A stretch of DNA of 64,000 bases, taken from contig NZ_CP060034.1 of assembly GCF_023208195.1 (NCBI RefSeq), forward strand, positions 3,658,001-3,722,000, read 5' to 3'. Positions 16,815 through 25,256 of the stretch are shown here, piece after piece (within the stretch, counting starts at the first letter, position 1; every line of letters starts with the position of its first letter). The notes beneath the pieces were generated by a model that saw nothing but the letters and a program-made list of their open reading frames with translations, made no database searches and was not told the origin of the DNA. The DNA is from Nocardioides sp. InS609-2 (lineage in GTDB: Bacteria; Actinomycetota; Actinomycetes; Propionibacteriales; Nocardioidaceae). Both the position numbers and the translations under genes were made by a program.

Positions 16815-17627
16815 TCAGGCCAAGGCTGACAGCAGGTCCTGCGCGAGGAAGCTAGCCGCAGCCGAAACGGTGTCCGGTTGGCCGACTCCTTCCTCGGCGT
16901 GTCCGGCCATCGTGGACCCGAGGGCCTCCGGGCTTACGAAGAGTTGCTCAAGGTAGGCGAGCGCCTGGGCCGTGACCTCCTGGGACAGCTTGTCCGTGAG
17001 AAGCCGCCGGACGGTCTCGGCCAGGTCAGGGGCCTCGGTTGCGACCAGCAGTCGGTAGATGTCGTGCGCGTCCTTGTCGTTGAGACGGTCTGGGTTTCCC
17101 ACCCGCTCCCCGAGCTTGTGGAGCTTCGCTACGAGCAGGGCCGACGGACCTGCGACGTTGATGATGGCGCTTCGTCCGTCTCCATTGAGGGACTCGACGG
17201 TCATCGGGGACTGGTCGATGATCGCCGCTTCAATGCCAACCGCACGGCGTGCCGAGTGCTTGGCGTGGGGCGGGATGCGGACGCCGCGCCGGCTGCCGGA
17301 GCCGGCGAGGTGCTCGGGGACCATCAGGTCGACGGGTATCCCGTTGGGCGACATCCAGGCACCTGGCTGCTGGCTGACCGGGTTAAGGATGAAGCCTGCG
17401 CCGGTCATCGCCTCCTCGAGACGCGGATCCTCGCCGAGCTTCCGCGGGTCGATGGCCAGATCGGAGTCCTTGGTGGCTTCGGCCAGAGCGAAGGTGGCGT
17501 TGCCGGTGCGCAGGTAGATCGCCTGAGCGCCGATGAGGATCACCGAGTCCTTGTGGGCTTCGAGGGCTGCGACTGCATCGAGCAGAGCGGCACGGGCTTC
17601 AACGATCAATTTGTCGGCGCCAGGCAT
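16815..17627 (-). CDS. AbiEii-like nucleotidyltransferase (putative type IV toxin)
   Basis: A 270-residue protein with the polymerase-beta-like fold signature ILIGAQAIYLR (30-40) and ATKDSDLAID (51-60), whose aspartates 54/56 would bind metal, plus PSALLVAKLHKLGER and NDKDAHDIYRLL downstream. This fits the AbiEii/DUF1814-type nucleotidyltransferases, toxins of type IV toxin-antitoxin systems. Its start lies inside the 3' end of the upstream gene (29-bp overlap), the usual order of antitoxin then toxin. Relation to phage exclusion is inferred from the family. Confidence 0.75.
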   Translation of the reverse strand: MPGADKLIVEARAALLDAVAALEAHKDSVILIGAQAIYLRTGNATFALAEATKDSDLAIDPRKLGEDPRLEEAMTGAGFILNPVSQQPGAWMSPNGIPVDLMVPEHLAGSGSRRGVRIPPHAKHSARRAVGIEAAIIDQSPMTVESLNGDGRSAIINVAGPSALLVAKLHKLGERVGNPDRLNDKDAHDIYRLLVATEAPDLAETVRRLLTDKLSQEVTAQALAYLEQLFVSPEALGSTMAGHAEEGVGQPDTVSAAASFLAQDLLSALA

Positions 17628-18762
17628 CCGGGTTCTCCTTCATCCAGTCCAACAAGTAGTCGCCTTCGGCGGGGTTTCGGCCGGGGCCGCCAAGGAGGTC
17701 GGCAACGGCTTGGCTGGGGGCAACGATGGTGATGTCTCGCCAGGTCGAAGTGCGCTCGAAGACCACGGGGGAGCGGGGCGCGGCGAGGATGACGTTGGCG
17801 CCGGTCTCCACGGGGCGCAGACCGAGGTCCGACGCGAGCGTCAGCGGGTCGTCCGCGTAGATGAGTCCTAAACGAGCTTCAGCGTATGAGGCATAGGGCT
17901 GGGTGGCCAGGGAGCCGCTCACTGCGTAGCGCTGCGTTGGTGTCTGCTTGGCGAGTTTCTCGACGAGGTTGTCAAGACCGCGCGGTTCGAGGAAGCCCCG
18001 CGTCGTGCTGGTGTCGAGGTATCGAGCTTCCTGGCTCCACCGCCGCAGTAGCTCGGGCCAGTCGACATCCGTGATCGGCCCGCGTTCGCCGCGGGTCAGC
18101 AGCCCTTGACCGGCGAGATAGTCGCTGAGGCGGTAGGCGGCGCCGAGGGATGCGTCGGACAGATCGGCGAGATCCGCGACGGAGTACGGCGGGACGAAGT
18201 CGGCCAGCGCACGCACGAGCCGAGCGGCGGGGAGGCCCTTCAGGCTGGTCGTCGGGCGTCCGGGACCCCGCCACGGATCAGTACTCGCACCTCGATCGGA
18301 CAGCAGGATCAGCGGGTCGTTCGATGTGAGGTACAGGTTTCCTGTTGCGTCGGCGTAGGCGATGCCCCGTTCTTGCAGCACGCGCTGTTGCTGGGGGCTG
18401 AGGTAGCGAGCGACCAGCATCGGCTGGATCCGGGTCGAGTTGGCGGGCCGGGCGTCCTGGAAGGCGAGGAGCTGATTGATGGCGGGGAGCAGGTAGTTCG
18501 AAGCCAGGGCACGTTTGGCCTCGACGACGTACGCCAGCACGGTCTTTCCTTCTCGCATGAGAGAGAGCCGTGAGGCGGGGCGGCGGGAGGTGTTGGTGGA
18601 GACATCCAGTCCGCCGACCTCGGTCTTCGCCTGGACGGTCCAGCCCGTCGGGAGCGCGGCTTGGATCCGGGCAGCCGATGTCAGCAGGACGTCGGCCTCG
18701 CTCTTGGGCTCATCGCCGTACCCTTCGGAGGGCAAGGTGAGCGTGCGCAGGACTCCGGCCAT
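17599..18762 (-). CDS. AbiEi-like antitoxin/regulator with a PD-(D/E)XK-like N-terminal region
   Basis: A 387-residue protein. Residues about 30-105 resemble a small nuclease fold: an acidic LDVST strand, then LAYVVEAKRAL (ExK) and LLPAINQLLAFQ. Next come LVARYLSPQQQRVLQERGIA and GIAYADATGNLYL, typical of AbiEi-like proteins, then a winged-helix region (YSVADLADLSDASLGAAYR) and a C-terminal domain. ATG 18762 is chosen: a TATTAT hexamer (18769-18774) ends six bases upstream and no Shine-Dalgarno is present, suggesting a leaderless, self-regulated message. The adjacent nucleotidyltransferase supports the antitoxin call. Whether the nuclease-like region is active is unknown. Confidence 0.7.
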   Translation of the reverse strand: MAGVLRTLTLPSEGYGDEPKSEADVLLTSAARIQAALPTGWTVQAKTEVGGLDVSTNTSRRPASRLSLMREGKTVLAYVVEAKRALASNYLLPAINQLLAFQDARPANSTRIQPMLVARYLSPQQQRVLQERGIAYADATGNLYLTSNDPLILLSDRGASTDPWRGPGRPTTSLKGLPAARLVRALADFVPPYSVADLADLSDASLGAAYRLSDYLAGQGLLTRGERGPITDVDWPELLRRWSQEARYLDTSTTRGFLEPRGLDNLVEKLAKQTPTQRYAVSGSLATQPYASYAEARLGLIYADDPLTLASDLGLRPVETGANVILAAPRSPVVFERTSTWRDITIVAPSQAVADLLGGPGRNPAEGDYLLDWMKENPDAWRRQIDR

Positions 18763-18832
18763 TTCTTGATAATAGCCGAATTCCGCATGTCGTGGAAGAT
18801 CCTTATTTTCGGGAAGTCCACACACACATGCG

Positions 18833-19114
18833 TCATGCCGACCGGCGCCGTCGCTTGGGCTGGGGGAGTAGGTCGATGACGGTCATCTCGTCTCGGTCGG
18901 GTGCGACGAGAGCCTCCAACGCTGCCTGGGCCAGGGCCATGCGCTTCTCCTCCCACGCAAGGAGCTGGTCGAGTCGCCATCGGTCGGGGTGGGTCATGAC
19001 GGGCGGCGGCACCAGTTCTCGGTCCTTGAGGTTGCGGTAGCCCTTGGTCTTGCCCCAGCCGTAGCGGCGCATCACCTCCCTTGCGTCGAGGAAGATGTTG
19101 CGCGGGTCGTCCAT
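18833..19114 (-). CDS. Small HTH protein, AlpA/MerR-like
   Basis: A 93-residue protein with LDAREVMRRYGWGKTKGYRN and DRWRLDQLLAWEEK, a compact helix-turn-helix of the AlpA/excisionase type, and a basic tail PKRRRRS. An in-frame GTG at 19123 overlapping the upstream stop is an alternative start. It follows another HTH protein by five bases, so the two probably act together in excision or in control of the element. Confidence 0.65.
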   Translation of the reverse strand: MDDPRNIFLDAREVMRRYGWGKTKGYRNLKDRELVPPPVMTHPDRWRLDQLLAWEEKRMALAQAALEALVAPDRDEMTVIDLLPQPKRRRRSA

Positions 19115-19119
19115 CGGGA

Positions 19120-19368
19120 TCACACCGCCTTCGGTCGACCGATGACGGGCTGGGAGGCGAGCCGCTGCTCGCGGATCCAGCGGCGCAGGTCGCCGACCGT
19201 GGTGTACAGCCGCCGGCCGATCTTGAAGAAGTCGGGGCCGGTGCCGATCTGGCGCCACCAGCGGACGGTGTTCGGCGAGGTCATCAGGATCTCGGCGACC
19301 TCGTCGAGGGTGAGCAGTTCGTCCTCGTGACGGGCGTGGAAGGGGACGTCGACGGGGTTCTTGTTCAT
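19120..19368 (-). CDS. Excisionase-like HTH protein
   Basis: An 82-residue protein. LTLDEVAEILMTSPNTVRWW is a MerR-type helix-turn-helix and FKIGRRLYTTVGDLRRWI is the wing typical of excisionase-family (HTH_17) proteins. ATG 19368 has AGGAGG with five bases between; a longer open frame upstream lacks such a signal. It is divergent from the XRE regulator at 19479 and shares its 110-bp promoter region. A role as recombination directionality factor for the element's integrase is inferred. Confidence 0.75.
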   Translation of the reverse strand: MNKNPVDVPFHARHEDELLTLDEVAEILMTSPNTVRWWRQIGTGPDFFKIGRRLYTTVGDLRRWIREQRLASQPVIGRPKAV

Positions 19369-19478
19369 GCTTCCTCCTGGTTGTGGCGGATCGTTGGTGG
19401 ATCCGCTGTCAGGAGGTAGGTGCGCGAGGTCTGCCAGATGGGAGGCCAAATACATCCGATTGGGTATCGTCCTCGGGT

Positions 19479-20183
19479 ATGGACCGGTCATTCCTGCTGG
19501 AGCGAGCGCGGCGAGCACGAGGTCTGACGCAGGCCCGGCTGGCGGCCTTGTCCGGCACCTCGCAGGCGACGTTGTCGGCATACGAGCGCGGGCTGAAGTC
19601 GCCGTCGCTGAAGGTCGCGTCCCGAATCCTCGCCTCGATGGACTACGAGCTCACGCTTCGGGCACGGGTTGACTGGGTGGAGCATTATCCAGCGGGAATC
19701 GTGAAGTTCTGGGTGCCCAGCATGCTGTGGGCGGTTGAGCCTCCGATGTGCTTCGCCACGATCCAGATGCCCGATCTGATCCACAACACCGACAGGATGC
19801 ATGGGGGCATGCGCGACAGGACGGAGCGGCGGGGAGCCTACGAGCAGCTCATCCGTCGAGGCATGCCGCAGCAGATGATCCGCTGGATCGACGGCGGCCT
19901 CTTGGTCGACCTGTGGGACGACCTCGACCTGCCCGATCCGGTTCGGCAAGCCTGGGAGCCGGCCATCCGGCTCGCCACGCTGCCGCTGGAGGTGGACGGG
20001 CTGCGCTTCTTCTTCACGGAGAATCCCGAGGTCGCGCGGAACGCGCGGGTCCGGGGCTACGAACCCCTACCGCCCCCGCCTCCACCGCCGCCGCCGCGAC
20101 GCTCTCGATTCGATCCGCGTCCCATGCCTCAGGGAGATCAGAGTCTGAGGCTCGGGCCGGCGGAGGACGCTGGAGGCCGGTAG
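19479..20183 (+). CDS. XRE-family transcriptional regulator
   Basis: A 234-residue protein whose first 60 residues are a lambda-repressor-like HTH (LLERARRARGLTQARLAALS, SQATLSAYERGLKSPS). The remainder is a domain I do not recognise, ending in a proline-rich, basic tail that overlaps the convergent relaxase gene by 46 bases. TATCGT (19465-19470) lies eight bases before ATG 19479 and no Shine-Dalgarno is seen, so the transcript may be leaderless. By position it probably represses the divergent excisionase-like genes. Confidence 0.75.
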   Translation: MDRSFLLERARRARGLTQARLAALSGTSQATLSAYERGLKSPSLKVASRILASMDYELTLRARVDWVEHYPAGIVKFWVPSMLWAVEPPMCFATIQMPDLIHNTDRMHGGMRDRTERRGAYEQLIRRGMPQQMIRWIDGGLLVDLWDDLDLPDPVRQAWEPAIRLATLPLEVDGLRFFFTENPEVARNARVRGYEPLPPPPPPPPPRRSRFDPRPMPQGDQSLRLGPAEDAGGR

Positions 20184-22681
20184 CCGAAGTCGTCCTCGTG
20201 ACGCCGGGGCGCTGGGCGACGCATTGTAGGTCGCCCCGGTGCGTTCGGGCCGTGGCGGTCGATCGCTTCGGCAGCAGCGCCGGCCGCATGTGCCGGGCCT
20301 AGGTCGGCACGGTCGCGCCCGAACACGTCGATCCACTGCGTGCGGGCGTCCTTGACGGACTCGGCGACGAGATGGGCGACGTTGCGTTCTCGGCCGCGGG
20401 TCATGCCGACGTACGCGGAGGCGGCCCCGGTGTGGTCCCCGATCAGGACATGAGAGACCGGCACGGTCGAGCCTTGGGCGCCGTACGCAGTGGTGGCGTA
20501 GGCGAGTTCGACGTGCTGGCGCACATAGTCGGGCGGCAGGACTCGCTTGCCCGAGTCGCCGCGGACGGCGAGGGCACCGTTGTCGCAGGCCAGGACGGTC
20601 CAGGTCTCCCGGTTGGCGACGTCGGTGTCGCGGTCGTTGCGGCGGGTGGCGATCTTGTCTCCGATGCCGATCCGTTCGCCCGAGGCACTCACCACTTCGT
20701 CGGTGACTTCGCCGACGGCCTTGCGGACCTGATGCGCGAGGCCGTTGATCTTGGTGACCTGCTCGCGGGTGTCGGCGACCACGAGCTCGCCGTACGTCGT
20801 GCGCACCGCGAGTTTTTGCTGTCGCTCGACGTCGCTGGCGTGCACCACGATTTCGCCACGGCACACCAGCTCGTCGAACACTTCGCCGGGCTTCTCGCCG
20901 GTGCGCATTCGCAACGACAACTCGGCGAAAGCGGGGTCGGCGAACCGCCGGACAGTGTCGAGTTGGGTGACGCGATCGGGTGCATAGCGGACAGCGAGGT
21001 CGAGAACGCCGCCTCGTCCGACGGCGGGGAGCTGGTGGCGGTCGCCGACCAAGATCAATCTTGCCTGGGTCTCGTCTGCCAGATGCAGGAGTGCGCGGGC
21101 GGTGTCCTGGTCGAGCATCCCCGCTTCATCAACGACAAGGACGTCCCCGGGCCGGGTTCGGGCGGCAACATCAGGCGATGCTGCGACCCGGCTCCACCGG
21201 CCATCGTCGTCCCAGCGGAAGCCTTGTTGGTGCAACAGCCAGGCAGCTGAGTAGGACGACGCGCCGAGCGCGCCTTCGGCGATCTGGGCGGCCTTGCGGG
21301 TCGGGGTGACGACGACCATGCGGTGACCGGCCGCGTGCACTCGGTCGCGGGTCGCGGCCAACCGGGTGGTCTTGCCTGCCCCCGCCGCACCCTCGACGAT
21401 CGTGATGTCCTTGGCCTCGGCGCGTTGCGTGATCCGGTCAACGATCTCGCGCTCGATCGCCAGCACGTCTGCCGACGTCAGTGCGCGGACGTGCTCAGGG
21501 ACGTCCGGTCGGCCGAGCAGGGGACGGGAAGCGGCGACGACCCGGGCGGTCAGGTCCTCGGCCAGCTCGCGCCGCACCATTCCCTCGATGACGTCACCCG
21601 TGGCGGCGAGCAGCCGCTCGACCTCACCACGTGCGTCGGCAGCGTTCCACGCGGAGCGGCGCGCGCCGAGCCGGACGAGCGCCAGGTCAACCACGGCGTG
21701 CCGGTCCAGCACGCCGGCCTTGAGTTCGGTGGTCGAGCCGCCGCCGGAGGCGGCGTGTCGAAAGTCCAGCTCGCGCAGCTCCTCGACCCACCGCTGCCGC
21801 AACTCCTCACCCGAGGTCGGCACAATCTTGTCGGGGCGAGCGTCCGGCCACGCGCGGCGGTCCCATGCCTGCCGCAATACCGGGCCGGGTTCCTCACCTG
21901 GATGCTCGGAACGCCACCGGGCTTCGTAGGAGTCGATGTTGGTTTCGATCTGCCGTGCTCTGGCGCTGAACGCCCCGGCGTACGGCGTTAGCTCGGCGAC
22001 CTCGCCAGCCTCGGGGTCGAGGGTCAAACCGTGTGCGGCCAGCGCTGCCCGGAACGCCGGGTTCGTCATCACGGCTGCATGCCCGATCCCGTTGATCGCC
22101 TCCAAGCTGTCCCGCACTCCGACGGTGTGGATGCCCCGCCAGTTGCCCTCGGCGAAGACCCGGGCGTTGATCTGGAGATGCAGATGCCGGTGCGGGTCAC
22201 CGGCTCGGGAGGTGAAGTGACGTACGACGGCTGCCTCGATCTGCTCGACTGGCACCTGCATCTGACGGCCGCGTGGCCCGACCCTGGTCGTCGCGTGCGA
22301 GGCGAGCCAACCGACGATCTCCTCGGCGGCCTCCATCTGTGCGGTGTCATAGGCCGCCGCGACCTCCGGGTGCAGCGCCGCCGCGAGCGACCACGTCTTC
22401 GGCCCGTTGACGGTGACTTCGACGAACCGCACCGCTTGGTCATCGGTCCTCAACCGCCCCTTGGCCGCACCCGTCTCGATGTCGTATCCGGCGACCCACT
22501 GCTCGTAGGTCTCACCATCCATGTCGTGTCGGTGCTCGATGCCATCGGGGGCGGCGACCATGCGCATCGCGACGCCGCTTCCCTCGGTGAGGTAGTAGTC
22601 GTCGGCCCGGGAGCGGTCTGCCTCGACGTAGTGTCGCGCGGCCGCGGCTGCGCCCCGGTAGACCTTCATGCCACCGTGCAT
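20138..22681 (-). CDS. MobF-family relaxase/helicase (TraA-like)
   Basis: An 847-residue conjugative relaxase. The N-terminal TrwC-like domain has candidate catalytic tyrosines (Tyr18, Tyr29, Tyr30) and the three-histidine metal site PHRHLHLQINARV (His164, 166, 168). A RecD/TraI-type SF1 helicase follows, with Walker A GAAGAGKTT (431-439), VLVVDEAGMLD and AYVGMTRGRERN. It would nick the element's oriT and unwind the transferred strand. ATG 22681 follows GAGGGAGGTGG by six bases. No T4SS or coupling-protein gene is in the element, so transfer would need a helper. Confidence 0.9.
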   Translation of the reverse strand: MHGGMKVYRGAAAAARHYVEADRSRADDYYLTEGSGVAMRMVAAPDGIEHRHDMDGETYEQWVAGYDIETGAAKGRLRTDDQAVRFVEVTVNGPKTWSLAAALHPEVAAAYDTAQMEAAEEIVGWLASHATTRVGPRGRQMQVPVEQIEAAVVRHFTSRAGDPHRHLHLQINARVFAEGNWRGIHTVGVRDSLEAINGIGHAAVMTNPAFRAALAAHGLTLDPEAGEVAELTPYAGAFSARARQIETNIDSYEARWRSEHPGEEPGPVLRQAWDRRAWPDARPDKIVPTSGEELRQRWVEELRELDFRHAASGGGSTTELKAGVLDRHAVVDLALVRLGARRSAWNAADARGEVERLLAATGDVIEGMVRRELAEDLTARVVAASRPLLGRPDVPEHVRALTSADVLAIEREIVDRITQRAEAKDITIVEGAAGAGKTTRLAATRDRVHAAGHRMVVVTPTRKAAQIAEGALGASSYSAAWLLHQQGFRWDDDGRWSRVAASPDVAARTRPGDVLVVDEAGMLDQDTARALLHLADETQARLILVGDRHQLPAVGRGGVLDLAVRYAPDRVTQLDTVRRFADPAFAELSLRMRTGEKPGEVFDELVCRGEIVVHASDVERQQKLAVRTTYGELVVADTREQVTKINGLAHQVRKAVGEVTDEVVSASGERIGIGDKIATRRNDRDTDVANRETWTVLACDNGALAVRGDSGKRVLPPDYVRQHVELAYATTAYGAQGSTVPVSHVLIGDHTGAASAYVGMTRGRERNVAHLVAESVKDARTQWIDVFGRDRADLGPAHAAGAAAEAIDRHGPNAPGRPTMRRPAPRRHEDDFGYRPPASSAGPSLRL

Positions 22682-22758
22682 CTGAATCCACCTCCCTCAA
22701 CAACCGTCGACAACCACATATCCGCTGGTCAGAGCCGGTTCTCGCGCCCGTGCCCCTA

Positions 22759-22772
22759 CGAACTTTCGTACT
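22759..22772. repeat. Palindrome upstream of the relaxase; candidate oriT or operator
   Basis: TACGAA-CT-TTCGTA is a perfect inverted repeat 78 bases upstream of the relaxase start. Transfer origins often lie just upstream of the relaxase gene and contain such repeats next to the nick site. The 348 bases from 22,682 to 23,029 otherwise hold only a weak small frame. A regulator site is equally possible. Confidence 0.4.
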
Positions 22773-22897
22773 GCAACGGGTCTTTTTGCGGCAGTGAGCA
22801 GGCGGGTGAGGGCGGTGTCCAAGATGGCAATGGCTCAGGGTCCCAAGGCGTCGCCCACCAGAACCAGACGAACAAGGAAACGGTGGACAGAGTCCGC

Positions 22898-22999
22898 ATG
22901 ACGGCCACATTCACGCCCAACAGCACGCGTTACTACGACGGAGTCAAGACCAGCACGGCCCAGTGCCTAGGCGGCAGCAAGATGTACTGCCTCTACTGA
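22898..22999 (+). CDS. Possible 33-residue peptide
   Basis: ATG 22898 opens a frame coding for a peptide that ends in CLGGSKMYCLY, 30 bases before the unknown gene at 23030. There is no good ribosome site, and the frame is open further upstream without a start. It may be nothing more than leader sequence; it is listed because its Cys/Tyr-rich end and lower G+C differ from the surroundings. Confidence 0.2.
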   Translation: MTATFTPNSTRYYDGVKTSTAQCLGGSKMYCLY

Positions 23000-23029
23000 T
23001 CGTGACCGGCCGAAAAGGGTGGTGTCGAC

Positions 23030-23767
23030 ATGTCCGAAGTAACAAGAGTCAGCTTGGACCAGAACGAATTCGATGAGATCCGGCTTCACGATGAGGGTGG
23101 CAACCTGCCGACCTATTTCAACGGCAAGCCCGTGCTCCGCATCGAGATGCCGCCGGACACGTCTCGAGGCGCTCCCCCGACACGCGGGTGGAGATTGCTG
23201 ACCGTCGAAGGAACCCAAGACGCTCCGACACCCGTCTTTGCCTCCCCGGCCGAAGACGGCAGCGACGACTGGTGGATCGTCTACCTCACCGCAGAAAAGG
23301 AGGGATGGCGAGGCATCACGACCTGGCCGGTCGGCGTCACCCCCGCCGCGAGCCAAGCGGCGCACGAGTTCACCCTCGCGTGGCCTTCGAACTCGTTGAA
23401 TCTGGCGCTCGCGCAGCAACTCGCCGAAATCAAAGTCCGAATCAATCGTGTCAACGGCGGGTCCATCGATCCAATGGCTATCGAGAAGACCCATGTCGTA
23501 GGGCGACTTGCCCATGCGCGAGATGGCACCTGGTTGCCGCAACCCTCGGAGGTTGTCTTCTCCGGATTCGGACCCCCAATCGAACTCGATGAACAGGGGT
23601 ACGGCTGGCTCCCCGTGAGGTGGCTTCCTGATCTGACGAGCATCGAACCGGGCGAGTACACCGCAACGGCCGTGCTGCTGGGCTCAGGCTTGGTCACGGC
23701 GCCCGCGCACGTACTCGTCGCCGACGCAGCCCGGACCGACGTGCTGGGTAAAGACAACTCCTCATAG
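23030..23767 (+). CDS. Unrecognised protein in the element
   Basis: A 245-residue protein starting at ATG 23030 after AAAGGGTGG. No signal peptide, membrane segment or known motif is visible. It has repeated beta-strand-like stretches with WRLLTVEGTQDAPTPVFA and GYGWLPVRWLPDLTSIEPGE, and an aromatic-rich middle (DDWWIVYL, GWRGITTW). Base composition is lower in G+C than the neighbouring genes. It lies between the relaxase and the defective integrase and could be cargo acquired later. Confidence 0.7.
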   Translation: MSEVTRVSLDQNEFDEIRLHDEGGNLPTYFNGKPVLRIEMPPDTSRGAPPTRGWRLLTVEGTQDAPTPVFASPAEDGSDDWWIVYLTAEKEGWRGITTWPVGVTPAASQAAHEFTLAWPSNSLNLALAQQLAEIKVRINRVNGGSIDPMAIEKTHVVGRLAHARDGTWLPQPSEVVFSGFGPPIELDEQGYGWLPVRWLPDLTSIEPGEYTATAVLLGSGLVTAPAHVLVADAARTDVLGKDNSS

Positions 23768-23792
23768 CAAACCGAGTTCCAGTGTTCGGTGG

Positions 23793-23820
23793 GGCCCCTC
23801 TCGGCCGTCACGGCGGGGCC
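23793..23820. terminator. Bidirectional hairpin between convergent genes
   Basis: GGCCCC (23793-23798) pairs with GGGGCC (23815-23820), and inside it GCCG pairs with CGGC around a TCA loop. It lies between the unknown gene at 23030 and the convergent integrase remnant. No T-run follows, as is common in high-GC actinobacteria. Confidence 0.5.
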
Positions 23821-23823
23821 ACA

Positions 23824-25132
23824 TCAGGTTGACATACTCAGCTCGCCGAGCTCATCGTGGAACCACTTGGTCGCCGCGTGGTGGCGAAGGTTGCGATAGA
23901 CGATCGTGCGCGGGCCAGGCGTTTTCGGGATCGTTCTCCTCGACCCAGGCGCGGATGCGGTGCCAGCGCTCGTTGTGCAGCTCCGGTTTGACCGGGAGGC
24001 CGGTGATGGTGTCCACGAAGAGCCAGAGTTCATCCTCGGGTGGCACGCGGAAGTTCCACCAGGCGAGCTTCTTGTCGGGCTCACGGGCTGCTAAGTCTGC
24101 CCGTCGTTGCCGCTCCGCCCCTTGAGCGTTGGCTACCTGCTGGAGTGACGCTTTGGCGGGCAGCCCGAGCAACTCTTTGACCCGGGGGAGGAGTTCGTCG
24201 CGCAGTAGTGACCCGGGGAGTGGGACCTCGTGCAGGGTGTGGTTCTTCACTGGGCCACGAAACCCGGGCACGCGGCGGGGTGTGATCCAGGAACCGTTGA
24301 CGTGGACGTAGCCCCGGTCGAAGAAGACGTCGATCGCACGCAATGCGTTCTGCTCGCCGAGGCGGAGCCCACCGAATCCCGCCACGCGGATCTTCGTTCC
24401 GAAGAGCGGGAGGCGGGTCATCAACGGGTCGGTGCCGTCGGAGCCGCAGAGCTGGTCGGCTGCGTTGGCCATGGCGTGCACCTGACGGGTCTCTGGCCGC
24501 AGGCGGGGATCGACGTACTGGGCGGTCGCTCCGTGGAGCACATCCGCTCGCCAGATTTCAAGTCCGTCCAGGGGATCGATGCTCCGGTCGAGCCAGCCCA
24601 AGCGCCAGGCGAGCTTGCGCATCGCGGCGAGCTGGCCGCGCAGGTCCTCGCGGCCGCGGGTGGAGAAGAGGGTTTTCGATCCCTTCTCCATCACCTTGCG
24701 GCTGTGCTCGACTCGCCACTTCGTCACGGGCACGTCGCCGATGGTCGGCAGGATGTGGGCGTTGAGCCGGGACTCGCGCTGCTCCATCGTCCGGGGTTGC
24801 TTGCCGCGCTCGATCGAATCCCTGAGGTACTCCTCGCCGAGCATCCGGATCGTTCGCGACGCGCGCACATCAGCGCCGACGGGCGTCGCCTGCTCGGTGT
24901 CGAGCGCGGCCTCGGCCTGGGCGAAGATCTTGCGGGCCTCCTCTTCGGAGGCAGCGCGGCGCAGCACCCGCTTCCACGGTTCACCCTCGCCAGCGGGTGC
25001 CCGGAAGTAGACCTGGTACTTGTTGTTGCCCGATCCGGGGGCGTAGAGACGAACCCGCCAAGCACGTCTCGTGCCGCCGAGCGTGCGCGGCTTGCCCTGA
25101 GCGAGCAGCTTGGGTTGAGTGCGTGTGGCCAC
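23824..25132 (-). pseudogene. Tyrosine recombinase (integrase), frameshifted and truncated
   Basis: From GTG 25132 (AGGAGG seven bases upstream) about 405 residues read as an actinobacterial phage-type integrase with an N-terminal AP2-like/core-binding region and a catalytic domain (box I Arg in GFGGLRLGEQNAL, and a VKNHTLHEVPLP hairpin). Near 23908 an extra base shifts the frame, and box II, TIVYRNLRHHAATKWF, is found only in the other frame. That frame then ends HDELGEL-SMST-stop, before the LGH...Tyr segment that should carry the catalytic tyrosine. The gene looks inactive in two ways. Its position next to the right core repeat identifies it as the element's own integrase. Confidence 0.85.
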
Positions 25133-25192
25133 GAGACCGCCTCCTAGGCTGGTGCCACCGGGCCACAGGGGGACCCGTTGCAGATCCATCGC

Positions 25193-25215
25193 GCATCACT
25201 TTCATGCATCATTCA
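25193..25215 (+). repeat. Candidate integrase arm-type sites, right end
   Basis: GCATCACTTTCATGCATCAT plus TCA contains two imperfect copies of a GCATCAyTTCA-type unit and matches the left-end repeat (14315-14337) at 17 of 23 positions with transitions only. It lies between the integrase start and the right core repeat, where arm sites are expected. Confidence 0.5.
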
Positions 25216-25256
25216 AGAGAATCTGTGCACGTGCCACTCGTCAGGAGTCACAGGAA

